Assembly: GCA_030180135.1 (NCBI GenBank) | Contig: CM058240.1 | Coordinates: 67,885,581 to 67,949,580 of the forward strand | Length of the DNA stretch: 64,000 bases | Source of the DNA: Orychophragmus violaceus | Lineage: Eukaryota; Streptophyta; Magnoliopsida; Brassicales; Brassicaceae | Reading direction: 5' to 3' | In this document: positions 31,164 to 45,700 of the stretch, one piece after another | How positions within the stretch are numbered: position 1 is the first letter of the stretch | Layout of the letters: each line of letters begins with the position of its first letter | The notes under the pieces: generated by a model | What the model saw: only the letters and a program-made list of their open reading frames with translations | What the model was told of the DNA's origin: nothing | The model's database searches: none | Translations under genes and position numbers: made by a program

Positions 31164-34100
31164 ATGGAGAAGGAATCAAAAACAATTAAGTTGGATGTGG
31201 AGAAATTTGATGGTAAAGGTGACTTTGGATTATGGAAGCATAAAGTTCTATGTCAACTAGAACTCTTGGGTTTGGAATCAGTGCTGGAAGAAGATTCAGC
31301 TCAAAATTCAGAATCTGAAAAATCTGAAGACACTAAAAACCCTAAGGTGGAGGATCCTAATTATGCTAAAAAGGATAAGAGGGTTAAGAATCTGATTAAG
31401 ATGAGCCTAAGTGACATGATTCTGCGGAAAGTCATGAAGGAACCAATGGCGCTTGGTATATGGAGGGCTCTCGAAAAGTATTATCAAACCAAGGCGCTTC
31501 CTAATCGAATCTTTCTAAAACAGAAATTTGCAGGCTTCAAGATGGAGGAGAATAAAAGTATTGAAGAAAATCTTGAAACTTTTGGGAAGCTAATAGATGA
31601 TCTAGCAAGTCTGAATATTCAGATTAGCGACGAAGATCAAGCAATACAGCTTCTAATAAGTCTCCCATCACCCTATGAACCATTAGTTCATACTTTGAAG
31701 TATGGAAGTGGCAAAGACACATTAACTGTGAGTGCCGTAACAATTTCTGCATACTCAAAAGAGGCAGAGCTAAAGGAGAAAGGATTGTTAGGCAAATCCA
31801 AATCTCAAACGGAGGGTCTTTATGTTGAGTCCAGGGGAAGGTCAAACAAGAGATCCGACAAGGTAAGCTCTAAATCGGCAAAGGGAAGAAGCAAGAGCAG
31901 AGGGAGGTCTAAGTCTAAACCGAAAAATCTGGAAATTGGAAAAGGAGGATGTTTCAATTGTGGAAAAGAAGGACATTGGAGGCGTGAATGTCCTGAAAAA
32001 AGGAAGAACAAGGATTCTGTGAACATTGCTGTGGAACCAGAACAGCCCACTGTACTTACGGTCAGCACACAAGACACAAGAAAGGAATGGGTAATGGATT
32101 CAGGATGCTCATTCCATATAACTCCGAATAGAGATGTCTTGTTTGACCTTCAGGAAATCAATGGAGGAAAAGTGTTAATGGCTAACAAGTAACAACACAT
32201 ACAGTGAGGTCAAAGGAATATGAAAGATTAAGATTCGAAATTTTGATAACTCAATGGTTATCTTAACTGACGTAAGATACATTCCAGGGATGAATCGAAA
32301 TCTGATCTCATATGGGCTGCTGGAGAAAGCTGGTTGCAGATATGAAGGAAACGATTTTATGTTGCACTTCTACAAAGGAGATAAAAAGGTGTTGACTGGC
32401 AAGTACAACGAAGGCCTATATTATCTACAAGGAGAAGTGTTGAATGGCGAGGTTAACTCCTTAAAAGCAGAAATTGATTTGACTCGAATGTGGCACTCTA
32501 GGCTGGGTCACATGAGTTCAAACAATATGGAAATGTTGGTAAAAGAGGGCTACATTGATAAGAAGGATATCGACAATCTTGGTTTCTGTGAGAGCTATGT
32601 ATTGGGAAAGTCTCACAAGCAGAGTTTTCCAACTGCTAGACATACAACAAAAGGCATTCTGGACTACATACACTCCGACTTATGGGGCTCTCCTTCTACC
32701 CCAGAAAGTCTAGGAGGATGCAAATATTTCATCAGCTTCATCGATGATTTTTCCAGGAAGGTCTGGATTTACTTCTTGACATCAAAGGATCAAGCATTTC
32801 AGAAGTTTAAGGAGTGGAAGGTGGAGACAGAAAATCGCATGAAATTGAAGATCAAGTATATCAGAACCGACAATGGGCTTGAGTTCTGCAATACACAATT
32901 CGACAATCTGTGCAAGGAATCTGGGATCACAAGGCACAAAACATGCACTTACACACCTCAACAAAATGGTGTGTCTGAAAGGATGAATAGAACAATTATG
33001 GACAAGGTTAGAAGTATGTTGGCAGAGACGGGACTTGGACAAGAATTTTGGGCCGAAGCTGCTTCCACAGCTGTGTATCTGATTAACAGATCACCAAATT
33101 CAACACTGAATTTTAAACTGCCAGAAGAGCTATGGAGTGGCTCAAAGCCAGACCTAAAACACCTTAGACGGTTTGGCTGCACAGCATATGTCCACAGAGT
33201 TCAGGAGAAGACAAAGCCAAGAGCTGTAAAAGGGGTGTTTGTTGGTTATCCTTTCGGAGTTAAGGGTTACAGGGTATGGATCTCAGAAGAAGGAAAGTGT
33301 GAAACTAGCAGGAATGTAGTATTTCATGAGGAAGAAGTCTTCAAAGACACACTTAAAGACACTGTAACTAAGGAAAAGTCTGCAAAGGATTTGGAAAATC
33401 GCAGAACAAGGAGAGTCACTTTTAGTGACGACTTAATACAGGGACCTTCAGGCACAGAATCACAAACAGGGTCTCAACAAGATTATCAATCTCTGGAATC
33501 AAAAGATTCAGATGAATCTGAAAATTCTGAAGAATCGGAAATTCATGAGCAAAACAATCAGCCTCTGGAATCAGGAAATTCGGAAGAGTCTGAAAATTCT
33601 GAGGAATTAGAAAGTTCTGAAGAATCAGAGGAAGAGTTTGAGGATTCAAATGTGGATGCATCTCTTCGCAGTTATATCCTTGCAAGAGATAGAAAGGTGA
33701 GATCAAACAGAAAGAAACCAGCGCGATTTGAGGATCAAAATTTCGTAGCATATGCTCTTTCTGCAGCAGAGGACATCGAAGTTGATGAACCAAAGAGTTT
33801 CGCAGAGGCTAGGAAAAGCAGAAACTGGAAGCACTGGAACAATGCTGCAAAAGAGGAAATTGATTCTTTGGACAGAAATCATACGTGGGATTTGATTGAG
33901 AAACCATCGAAGCAAAGGGTGATTGGATGCAAATGGGTGTTCAAATTGAAGCCGGGAATACCAGGAGTTGAAAAGCAAAGGTATAAAGCTAGATTGGTAG
34001 CTAAGGGATTTTCACAGAAAGAGGGAATTGATTACAACGAAGTGTTTTCACCAGTTGTAAAACATGTTTCCATCAGAGTAATGCTATCAGCTGTAACAAA

Positions 34101-35346
34101 CATGGACTATGAGTTGGAGCAGCTTGATGTCAAGACTGCATTTTTACATGGAGATTTAGAGGAAAGGATTCTAATGGAGCAGCCAGAAGGGTTTATTCTT
34201 AAAGAGAATGAGAATAAGGTCTGCTTACTTCGAAAGTCTCTATATGGGTTAAAACAATCACCAAGGCAGTGGAACTTGAAATTTGATAGTTTCATGAAGG
34301 AAGAAGGATTTACAAGGAGTCAGAGAGACCCATGTATCTATATGAGAAACACACGATCTGACAAGGCAATATATCTTCTACTCTACGTCGATGATATGTT
34401 GATAGCTTCAGGAAATATCAAAGAAATCAGAAAGGTGAAGGAAAGTTTAGGAAGAAAATTCGAGATGAAGGATTTGGGGAAGGCATCACGGATTTTGGGG
34501 ATGGATATAATCAGAGATAGAACTAAAGGTGAATTGGTTCTATCACAATAAAACTACCTAAACAAAGTTATAAATACATTTGGCATGACAGAAAGTAAGG
34601 CGGTTGTTACTCATATTGCTACTCATTTCAAACTTAGAAGCCTAACTAAGGAAGAATTCGAGTCTGAAGCTGGTTACATGGAAAACATACCTAACGCAAG
34701 TGCAGTGGGAAGTCTGATGTACGCCATGATTGGCTCAAGACCTGACCTCGGATACGCAGTGGGTCTGGTCTGCAGGTTCATGTCCAAACCTGGAAAGGAA
34801 CACTGGTCAGCTGTAAAGTGGATAATGAGATATCTAAAAGGCACACTCAAGACCAGATTGACATTCAAAAAGCATGCAGATTTCAACATTGAAGGTTTCT
34901 GTGATTCTGACTATGCAACAGACCTAGACAGGAGAAGGTCAGTAACTGGTTTTGTATTCAAAGTGTGGGGAAATACAGTGTGCTGGAAATCTAATCTACA
35001 ATCGGTTGTAGTTTTATCAACTACTGAGGCAGAATATATGGCACTTACTGAAGCAGTAAAAGAATCTCTTTGGCTAAAGGGATTATGCAAGGAATTGGGG
35101 TTTGAAAAGAAGGCTGCCCTAATACACTGTGATTCGCAAAGCGCCCTATCCCTAGCTAAGAACCATGTACATCATGAAAGAACTAAACATGTTGATACTA
35201 AGTTCCATTTCATTCGTGACATTGCAGCAGAAGGAGATGTCATACTATCAAAGATTCATACGAGTAAAAATCCAGCAGATTTTTTAACTAAGGCTTTACC
35301 CGGGCCTAAGTTTGAACTCTGCTGCGATTTGCTCAACATCATCTAG
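31164..35346 (+). pseudogene. Copia-3 gag-pol, one frameshift and one nonsense codon
   Basis: Gag starts MEKESKTIKLDVEKFDG at 31164. CCHC knuckle CFNCGKEGHWRREC is encoded near 31950. The protease motif WVMDSGCSFH follows (Asp codon at 32097), with DSG in place of the commoner DTG. The frame breaks near 32192 and resumes in another frame at 32254 or a little earlier. It then runs through GAG-pre-integrase (WHSRLGHMS), integrase (HSDLWGS, RTDNGLEF, NGVSERMNR), an acidic Glu/Ser linker, reverse transcriptase (YVDDMLIAS) and RNase H. A TAA at 34549-34551 interrupts between reverse transcriptase and RNase H (GFCDSDYATD, STTEAEYMAL), with the same frame continuing to 35346. Apart from these two lesions the domains read cleanly. 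Confidence 0.93.
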
Positions 35347-36691
35347 GAGGGCTAGACAGGCTCCAGGTAGCTCAGCATCAACAAAGAAACTCTCGCAGGA
35401 ACCTAAAGTTAGTGTAAGTCTTTTACATTAACATGTTGATGAAAATTCACATAATAAGGATTGAGAATTATTGAGTTACCTGAAAGCTGGATGATGGAAC
35501 CAGCTAGGCAATGGTGCTTGGTTCGAGGTGGAGAAAACTCAGGTACATGTTTCAAAAGGATGAAACATTTGTACTGAAGGAGAAAGGCGAGAGTTAAGGA
35601 CAGGTTTTCAAGTTCATGAAAACTGAATAATGTAATCGGCGAATTACAAGGTTCGGCAGACACAGATGCAGTGAAGAAAAGCATTACCTTTAAGAGCTGG
35701 AAGCTAGGAAGTAATCTATCTTCACCTGTTCAAAGCTGAAACAAAGAAACGGTTAGTAAGCGATTGGCATATAGTTAACACTAAGTCAAGTGATTGGCAT
35801 ATCACCAAAAGGAAGAAGGTATCACGGTTACCTTAAACACACTTTGAGGTGGAGCTCATGAACTCAAAGACGCAGACACGACTTCACAGATTTGTTATTT
35901 GGGAAGGTCATTCGGCTTAACCGGAGCTCAATTAGAGAGGGAGGTTATTACAACTGAAAGATCTTCCCAACTCTCACTGGAACAGAGAACAAGTCTTGAA
36001 GTTAAATGGGTAACGTCAAATTAAAATGGAAAGAGAGATAAAAGGAAGAAAGCTCACCTCAGAAGTGACTCGGCTGAGACTCGGAGTCGACTCAGCTGAG
36101 ACTCGGAGTTGACTCGGTTGCAACTCGGGAATAGACTCAGACGAGATTCAAGGATGACTCGTTAGCCACGATGGAGTCTGAAAGGTACTCGGCAAAGCTC
36201 AGAAAAGTCTCGATCTCATGGATAAAAGGAAGATCTAGGACATGCAGAAAAACAAATTTGTTTCAGATTAGAAAAGAGGAAGAAATCGGTTCGAAAATAA
36301 ACAAATTTATGAATGATTTCTACCTTAATCGAGGTCGACAGAGCTCAGGAAAGATCTTGGAGAGCTCACGGCAGAGATTCGTCTGAAACATGGTGACAAT
36401 GGAAAATCTCTTATGAGAGAGAAAGGACTGTTTTTGCTTTGGGAGATGAAGGATCTGGAAAATGATGGAAGCCTACCGACCAAAAGGGAATGAGGTGGTC
36501 GAGCAATTTTTTCCAGATGGGCTTTGGGAAAGTGGAAGGCTGAAGTTCTCTATTTGGGCCATTTGTTAATGGGAGCCTAGTTCATTAACGACAACAACAT
36601 AACAAAAGGAGCTGTGATATATTTGTATAGGAAAATCAAGCTGAAGATTTGGGCTCATTTCTTCAAAAGTTCAAAGACAAAGGTGGAGATT
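35347..36691 (-). other. Copia-3 3' non-coding domain; possible antisense captured host sequence
   Basis: 1.3 kb between pol and the 3' LTR without a long frame on the plus strand. Read on the minus strand it has several donor-like sites (TTAAAG|GTAATG near 35690, TTTCAG|GTAACT near 35482, TTTAAG|GTAACC near 35833, TCTGAG|GTGAGC near 36060) and an acceptor-like TTTGTTTCAG near 35740. GGCCCA/GCCCATT boxes lie near 36520-36580. This looks like promoter, 5' UTR and introns of a gene in antisense, but I cannot identify one. A three-fold 22-bp repeat (GACTCGGCTGAGACTCGGAG type) lies at 36067-36132. Confidence 0.35.
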
Positions 36692-37073
36692 TGTGAGGAT
36701 TATTGTCTTTGATGATAATCTCATAAATAAGAGATAAATATCAAGCCACGAGAGTTTAGGAAACTCAATCTTTAAGGAATATTTCCTATAAGATATATCT
36801 AGGGTTAGTTGCAAATAATCTTATATATATGCATATGTCCAAGGACAATATTCTTGACGGCTTTCATTATTCACCTAAGGCTCTTTGATCTCTAATTCAG
36901 GCTTGTAAAGAGACTAAGAGTTCTTAGGTTGTATTCACTTTGGTTATAGTGAAACTTGTGAGAGAAGGATCTCACCCCAGACGTAGCGGTTAGAGGCCGT
37001 GAACTGGGTAAACAATCTTGTTGTGTTCTTTACTTATATTCTAAGCAATCGAATTAGGTTAAATACACCAACA
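36692..37073 (+). repeat. Copia-3 3' LTR
   Basis: 382-bp copy of 30562-30943 followed by AATGT. Confidence 0.93.
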
Positions 37074-37417
37074 AATGTGATTGTCCTTCGACCTCAAATT
37101 CATTATGTGTCCTTGCAATAATGACAAGCATCACTCAGCAGCGAATGATGTCTAAACTAGAATCAAAAAGAAGAATGAACGAGGAAAAATGGGATTTCAG
37201 AGTCACTCGACAAATGGACTCAAGAGTCAGAAGATCAGAGAGGAGAAGCTCTCCTACACGTCCCATTGCTCCTAGAGACACTCTCTCCCCTGCTCGACAC
37301 AGATCACGCCCTTCACGTAGTCTCCACCATGTTAAAGAGTCTGAACGGTCAAGAGTGAGAAGTTTTTCATCATATCATCGCCCATTATTCTCCTACTCGT
37401 TCACGTAGAGACACTAT

Positions 37418-37523
37418 ACCACGTGATTTGGACCTCTCGACTCAGAACACATTGAGAAATTCATCTCACTACCACGTGATGTGGACCTCTCGACTCAGAA
37501 CACATTGAGAAATTCATCTCACC
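37418..37523 (+). repeat. 53-bp tandem duplication in LINE ORF1 region
   Basis: Units at 37418-37470 and 37471-37523, each starting ACCACGTGAT, differ at one or two bases. The 53-bp length is not a multiple of three, so the duplication also shifts the frame. Confidence 0.9.
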
Positions 37524-40522
37524 TTAATACCATAGGCGTACAAGATATCTCTGTTAGATCACATCATTCTCATTATCCGTCCTCCCGTCATCAGCGAGTT
37601 AACGATTGATCCCTTGACAGGGACTTAGGAGACAGAGAAAGCTCACAAAGTCATCCCTCATCTTCTCATTCTCATCGCTCTCGTCCTCTGGTTTATGAAG
37701 TGCCTACTTCCCCTGCTATCAGTAGAGTGTTTGACTCTAATTCAGCTCAATTGCAGGATATTAAAGTGAGCTCGGAGAATTAATTCATTATGAAGATATA
37801 ATTCAGTGTTCGAACAGCAAAACTCCCCATTCTGCTTCTCCGGCCATTTAACATTCAATACCACATTTTGCAGAAACAAGAGTTCACACCTCTTTAAGAC
37901 TTGGAAATGCAATTGATAATGTCACAATCACTATCCCAAGAGCAGCCCCCCCCCCACGCAGACTTGTCTCCATAGAAAAGTTATTCGAGTAGTTCAGACG
38001 AAGAAGAAAATAGCCAAAAGCCATCTTCGAGGAGCTAGCTCCAGGAAATTTCTGAATTCACGACCTAAAGCTCCTTCCAAGAAAATATTATACGGTGAGT
38101 AATTAAGAGAGCAACATGATGCTTTAACCTCATACCATCCTCCTAATCCGGCTTCGGTCAACATCTCTGCTTCCAATCGAGGTGCTTGTTGGCCTCCACT
38201 ACGATCGCTTCCTTAGCTATTATAGGTTGGAACTGTCAGGGAATGGGGAGTAACCGGACAGTTCCAATACTCAGGGAGATTCTAAAGAATATCTACCCTG
38301 ACATTCTCTTCCTAATGTTAACTACGCGACATGATATCTACGTCTCAAGGAAATCTACTGATTATGGATACTCCAACCTATTTTCGGTCCCACCCTCGAG
38401 ACTAAGCGGCGGATTAGCTCTGGCCTGGAAACACGATGTCTCACTAAATATTCTTCAATCTTCTCCAAACTTCATTGACACCAAAATCCATCGCAAGAAA
38501 AACTCCACCTTCATTACCTTCGTCTTCGTAGATCTAGTTTTCCTGAAGAGATATGAAGTTTGGAATCACACATGTAATCTCATATCATCCTCTTGGCTAT
38601 TAACGGATGATTTTAATGATTTGGTAGATCACAATGAAAAGAAATGAGGACCTCCTAGGACTGAAAGCTCTTTTGTTTACTTCCTAAGCTTTATGTCTCA
38701 AAATGGTTTATGGAATGTCAAGAATATATGCCCATCCCTTTCATGGTGTGGTAATTGCCATACACATTTTTTAAGAAAGAATTGACATATTAGTCTCTAA
38801 TACCTCATGGAGTGAGGATTTCCCTTCGGGAAGATCAAAATACCTTCGCTTTGAAGAATCCGGTCAATGCCCCATCCTCACAAACATAGATGATCAAAGA
38901 GTCAAAAAGAGAGGATTGTTTCGCTTCGATAATAGATTAAGGGAAGAAAAGGAAATCTAAAATCTTGTTGGCATGATCTGGGAGGAAGAGACAGCAACTC
39001 TCTGCTCACAAAATTCAATCGTTGTCGACAAGACATAATCGCATGGACTAGAAAGCGTAGTCAAAACAGCACAGCGGTTATCTTCAAGCTGAGAAATCTT
39101 CTTGAGACTGCTCTTTCAGCCGATTACCCAGACTCTTCCCTTATAGGGTCCATCACTTCTGATCTTGACTGAGCTTATAAAGCAGATGAGCTCTTATAAA
39201 AAACAGAGAAGTCACATATCTTGGTTGCATAGCGGAGAAAAGAACTCGGCCTTCTTCCAAGCCATTAAGAAAGAATACTCCAAAACTGATTCATGATTTC
39301 AGAAAATGAACAGGGGCATAAATAGCACAAAGAACATCATATTGTCCAAATCATCTTGAACTACAGCAGATCTTTACCTCAAATGCTAATGAGTATTTTG
39401 TTTAATAGAAGAAGCTCTCGGACCCAAAGTTTCAGATGAATAAAAAGTCCCTCTCACTCGGATTCCTGATGCTGAGGAGTTCAAAGCTTTCACCTTCTCC
39501 ATTCATATCGGAAGTTCATCGCTTATTCATTACTAGCAGCTTCCATGCGCGATTAAACGAGATACATATCATTCTCAAGATAACTAGTTCACAAAGAGTT
39601 TCCAACTATCGGCTCATTTCCTTGTGTAGTGTCTTCTACAAAATTGTGGCTAGGATCTAGCAAAAGAATGCAATCAATCCTTCCAAGCCTCATTTCGGAG
39701 AATCAATTGGCCTTTGTACTTAAGAGAGCTATCTCCGACAACGTCCTCATAACCCACGATAAATTGCATTTTCTTAGACACTCCCAAGCCAATAAGAAAT
39801 GTTATATGGCAGTCAAAACCTATATGACTAAATCCTACGACAGGATTGAGTGGTCATTTCTCGAGCAAGTTATTTTTCGGCTTGGCTTCACTCATGAGTG
39901 GATAACTTGAGTTATGAAATGTATCACCTCCGTCTCATACTCCTTCCTTATTAATGTAGTGGCTCAAGGGAAGGTTATACCCTGTCGCGGTTTAAGACAA
40001 GGAGATCCCCTCTTCTCTTATATATTCATCGTTTGTACTAAAGTCCTTTCGGGATTCTGTCTAAAAGCTCAAGAGCAGGGAATTCTTCATGGTATCTGAG
40101 TATCCCGGCACAGCCCGCGAATTAATCATCTTATCTTCGCAGACGACACCATGTTTCCTGTGACACTTCCCAGAAATATGCAAGACCCTTCTTGATATCC
40201 GTTCAACAATTACGAAAGAGCTTCTGGACAATGCATTAACCGCAATAAATCAGCCATCTCCTTCTCAACCAAAACTCCACGAAGACACCAAGTGTCAGTA
40301 AGAAAAATTCTCCTCATTTAAAATGATGGAGGAATGGGCAAGTACTTAGGACTCCTAGAGGCTTTGGATCGTAAGAAGAAATATTTATTTGCTTCCATTG
40401 GAGACAGAGTTTGACAGAGGTCACACAGTTGGTCTACTCGCTTCCTTTTGGCAACATGAAAGTTGATTATGCTTAGATATGTTCGCACTTCGATTCTGAC
40501 TTACTCCATGACTTGTTTAAAG

Positions 40523-40643
<121 letters not shown>

Positions 40644-42166
40644 GCAATATCAAGTCCATACCAACCAGATTTTGGTGGGATTTGAAGCCACCAAATTCAC
40701 GTAAAATGGCTTGGATAGCTTCGTTAAAAATGACCCTTCCCACAAATTCTGGTGGAATAGGTTTAGAGACATCAAGACCTTTAACGATGCTCTCTTGGGG
40801 GAAAACGCTTGGAGAATCTTGTGACATCCAACGTCTATGTTGGGCTGTATCAAATGTATCAGGATCTTCTCATGGATGGAAAATCTTATTGGCGGGACGA
40901 GATATTATCAAGAAAGGTTACGGTTGGCTCATTGACAATGGTCAGAATATCTTCTTTTGGTTGGATCCCTGGATTTCTACATCTCATCCACTAGTTCCAA
41001 TAGGCCCCCCCTCCTCTTGGTACCAAATATCTCAAACTCTCACATCTCGTTCACCATGACTCTAAGTAGTGAAACTTAGATGCTATTAAAAACATTCTCC
41101 CTCACTATGAGGATATAATCCTCTTACTCAAGCTCTCAACCTCTATTGTCGATGACTCTCCTACTTGGCTTCAAATCAAATCCGGCGAATACTCTTCCAA
41201 AACGGGATATGCGATCAGATCATCTTCATCTCCTCGGATTCTCTTATATCGCTAAAGTGGCAACAGTGTATTTGGAAAGTAGAAACAACTCCCAAGATTA
41301 ATACCTTTATGGAGAATAATTAAGTCGACGAGGCGTTATTGGTAACCTCTCTGCTTTCGTTGCGGTCGACCGAAAACCATCTCATGTCTACTGCTCGAAT
41401 GTCCTTTCTCCGCAAATGTATGAGAGTTAGCTCCAATCAACAACCTGCTTATCATTCCTAACCTCCAAATCCCTGAGCTTCTCCTGATTGTAGCCTCTCG
41501 CAATAATCTGTCTCCCTCATCTTACCTTAATCTCCTATATCCTTGGATTCTTTGGAACATCTGGATAGCTTGCAATTAAGAAATATTTCAGTCGCGTCTC
41601 TTCTCGGAGATCGATACAATCACTAAAGCTGTGGTGGAAGCCTGTAGTTGGGGTAGTGCTCAATCCGAGACTCATGGAATCTTTAAGGTCTCTCTTGATC
41701 CCCCTTTTACTCTATCTTCTGGAGTTATATGATGTATTGATACAGATTAGACCTCAGAGTCGTTTCATTGCAGTTTAGGTTGGCATTACCGCGTTGTTGC
41801 GGAGACCCCTCACAGGTCAACCCCGGTGGACCTTTCCTCCACCAAACACTTTGTTTCTTCGGCTCTCATTGTAGAAGCATGGGCAGTGCAAGACTCTATG
41901 TGTCACGCTCTCCTTTTAGACCATTTAACTCTTCAAGTAAGATTGGATTATCAATCTTTAGTGAAGATTTTAAACTTGTCTGAATTGCACAACGACATCC
42001 ATGAAATTTTTTAGAAAATTCGTCAGATGTAACAATCTTTTATCATTATCTCTTTTATTTATGTTTCGTGCTCTACCAATGTTCTTACTGATGCAACTAC
42101 TAAAAATGCTTTTGTAGCTCTAAAAGATTTGTACGTTTCAATTTCTTTAATGCAACTAGTAAGGCC

Positions 42167-42787
42167 TGTAGGATCTCCTAGGATCTAGGGTTCGTTATAT
42201 TGAATTTACCAACCTCGTTCTTACCTTGAACTGGCAAGGGAATGAATTGGTGAACGAGATCAGTGAGCAACGCAGATGCCTTGCCTCTACCAGATACACA
42301 CGCACACAAGCTGGAAAACGGGATGCTAGTGCCGGATCTATAGGATCTGAGAGTTTCTGGTGTTTCTACTTCTTCTGTCAAGAAAACGTCGACGGCTCCT
42401 GTTCTAGGTCGAAACCATCAGGTTTTATTCGACCTAGAATCACACTTAACGGGCCAGACTCGCATGAGTCATAAAATCGAAAAGCCCTTTCGAAACCCGA
42501 ACTGTGTCGACCGACACACATTCTGTGTCGATCGACACAACACCATTTTCTCGATACATTAACATGATCATTACCATAATGATCGCTCCCATATTATAGC
42601 TTCCAGTTTGCTTAGGTGTGTGACCCTATAGGATCATATAATACTGGCAGTAAGTCTACAACTTACATATTACAAGAGGCTTCTAGCAAAACATTGCAAC
42701 CGCCTAGTATTATACGAATGTCTGATCTTGACACACAACTATCATCAGGAGTGAGTACAAGTGTGATTTCAGGACACTATCCCAACA
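42167..42787 (-). repeat. Copia-4 3' LTR
   Basis: In element sense it begins TGTTGGGATAGTG and ends GATCCTACA. It contains the paired palindromes TGTGTCGACCGACACA and TGTGTCGATCGACACA at about 42503-42540. Confidence 0.92.
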
Positions 42788-45700
42788 ATCTCCCACTTGT
42801 ACTGGAATCATCAATTCCTATAATCCTTTTGTCTCTATATCTCGATATGGCATAAGGAAAGATTGGTGTCATCCTTATTAAGCCAACATCGTGTTTATCG
42901 AACTCATGATCTTATACTGAACAATACAAACAACTGAACTACAGTTCGTTTGAGTGCGGCCACACATTCTCTCAGTATTAAATCTTCGATAAGCCCTGAG
43001 ATATTTATCTCCCGTTATTCAGGAGGGACAAATTCCATCTCGTTCCATCCCTATTTCAATGCACACTTCATGATATACCTGAACAGTGCCGTTATAGCCG
43101 CCAGTTACGGATCGACGTTTGACAAAGTCAAAGTGTACCAATTCATATGCAAGAAAGCATGATGAACTCATGTCTAAGGACTATACTCCATAGTCGTAAT
43201 GAGAACCTCTCATGACACAGATATAACTATCCTGGAGACTTCTCATTAGCGGGTCACGTCCGATCATATGTTCACCAACATATATCTATGTGACTGACTG
43301 TGATACTCATATCATTGACTCCATGAAACTTAGTCAACAGTCACCTCACAATCTTGTCTCTCGCGGTTGTTATTGTCCCACTTTAACAACCTCGACTAGG
43401 GACACATCATAATTTATGTCATTTGTTACTTATAGGGTTTCATGATCAAGTCCTCAACTTGATGACCTATAATATGACATAAATTTATCTTGAGACCATT
43501 ATTTAATTATCCAATAGTCAAATAATGTCGATGTCAAGTTTTTTTTTTCATAAACATGACCACGTATATCTGAACATCATAACTAAACTAACTCCCACTA
43601 GAATCAAGATCAAGTCTTCAGATATCTAGTACCTACAACAACAGTATTCAACTCGTGCTTAGGTTGTGAGAGATGCTGCGGCGTTCTGGCTTGGAACCAT
43701 TCTAACAAACCACACCGCTATTCTTTAATAAGCACTATTCTACGGTCCTCTGCTTGGAAACCTTTCCAACAGACAGTACCGTTACACAGGCAAAATGACA
43801 TAACCAGGTGACAACCGGGAGTCATCTTTGTCTGTCTAACTACTCATAACTGATTCGTCTTTTTCTCAGTTGTACAAGAACCTATCCTTAGTGTTTCTCA
43901 AACACTTGGGGATATTCCTTACAACTGTCCAGTGACTCTTACCGGAACAAATTTGGTATCTTCTCGTCATGCTTTATGCGTCATCTGCATTTAGACGAGC
44001 GCAAAATATGGCATTCATGATGGATTCTATTGCATAAGCAAAAGAAATCACACTCATAGACACTAGCTCAGCCAGTGTCCAAGACACTTCATCTTGCTAA
44101 GATCATTGCCATAAGACCTTTGGTATGAAGCCATCCTTGGAATCATGCATATTGGAACTGTCCAGTACCTCATAATCATAAGGACTCTGACACGATCCAA
44201 TTAGTTCTTCTGATCCATCTCAATGGATCCATGTTCCAAGAGTTTACGCGGCTTCTCCCATGTCCATCGTTAAATTTGACTTCCGACCCAAATCTTGACA
44301 AGACTTTAGCGTCAGAACGTCGTTTATGAGATTAAGTACGTTCTAAACATACAGTTTGAGAATTGCAACTACGCTCCCACTAGTTTACTTGTAAACGCAT
44401 TGTTTCTATTCGTTCCTGATCGAGTCAAAGCCTTTGACCGTTTTAACAGAACAAAGATTCCAACTCCAAGATGCTTGCTTCAATCGGTGAAGCTAACATG
44501 CATAACTAGCCAATTTTCGGAGTTGGGGCTCACCTTCGCTTCTTTGAATTTCGCAGGTCCGTCACTTTTTCAATGATCAACAGATCACGACAATCGGCTA
44601 CGAGAAATCACTCTCGAGTTAGTGACGGATCCTTTCGGATCTGCGAATTTCAGGCTCCACAGGTGCAGATCCTACAGCATTTTATAGATCTAACCGCTAT
44701 TCCCCTCACCAGGTTGAGCAGCCTCCTGTGTTTCTCGAATTTCTTCGAGCTGTACTTTTACTTCCACTGTTCTTCTTGGAAAAACAGAGTTCCGAACAAC
44801 AAAACTTTGTTCTCGGATTGGTTGCAAAAGTACTAAGCCTCGGTTTCCTTAGGACAACCAGCGAATCAGCACTTATCAGATTTGGGTTCAAGTTAGTTTG
44901 TTGACAACTGCCTCACACAAACCTTGCAATCCCAATTAATCAGAAAAACATATTTGGAAATCACCCAGTCCACATCCAATGTGGTGTTTTTCACTGATTC
45001 TGATAGAAAACTTATTTAGCGTAAACATGCTCATTTTAGAGCGTATTTTAAAAGAATAATGGAAGATTCATGTGACTCATTATTAATCGGAGCATATCCA
45101 ATAAGATCCGATTCATTCTCTCAGAAACACCATTCAAGGTTATCAGGAGAGATGAGCTGTGAAATGACTTCACACTCACTTAGATAATCATCCAATTCTT
45201 GACTCAAGTATTTTCCTCCGCGATCTAATCGAGGATCTCAATACTTCTGTCAAATCAGTTCTATACTTCATTCTGAAACTCCTTTGATCATTCCAAAGGA
45301 TTCTGACTCGTGTCTCACCAAATGAACACAGTCATACTTACTGAAGCCATCAATAAGTCAATGAAGTATTGAAGTTTTCCTTTGGCACTAATGCTCATCA
45401 GGCCGCATACATCAGTATGTGTAAGGCCCAACAAGCCTCTGGCCCGTTTCTTTAGCTCTGCTAAATAAGCCTTAGTCATTTGGCCCATCAAGCAGAATTC
45501 ATGTCTCAATTGATTTACAATCAAATGAACCTGAAGCCCATTACTATGGAACTTCTGAAGCCGCTTCACTCTATTTGGTCAATATGACTATGCTGAGGAA
45601 AAATCGAGTTCAAGTCATCAGACTTAAATCGTTTGATATTTATGTTATATTTAAGCGTATGTTGGTTTAAGATATAAAACCCTTTCAAAAGGGGTGCTAC

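Larger units (their letters stand above)
30562..37073 (+). mobile_element. Ty1/copia retrotransposon Copia-3
   Basis: LTRs 30562-30943 and 36692-37073 (382 bp each, about four differences by eye). Ends TGTGAGG...CCAACA. Target duplication AATGT at 30557-30561 and 37074-37078. Primer site TGGTATCAGAGC at 30946-30957, purine tract AAAGGTGGAGAT at 36680-36691. It is a different lineage from Copia-1, -2 and -4: short LTR, short leader (about 220 bp), and a different gag. A 1.3-kb non-coding domain separates pol from the 3' LTR, which is unusual. Confidence 0.95.
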
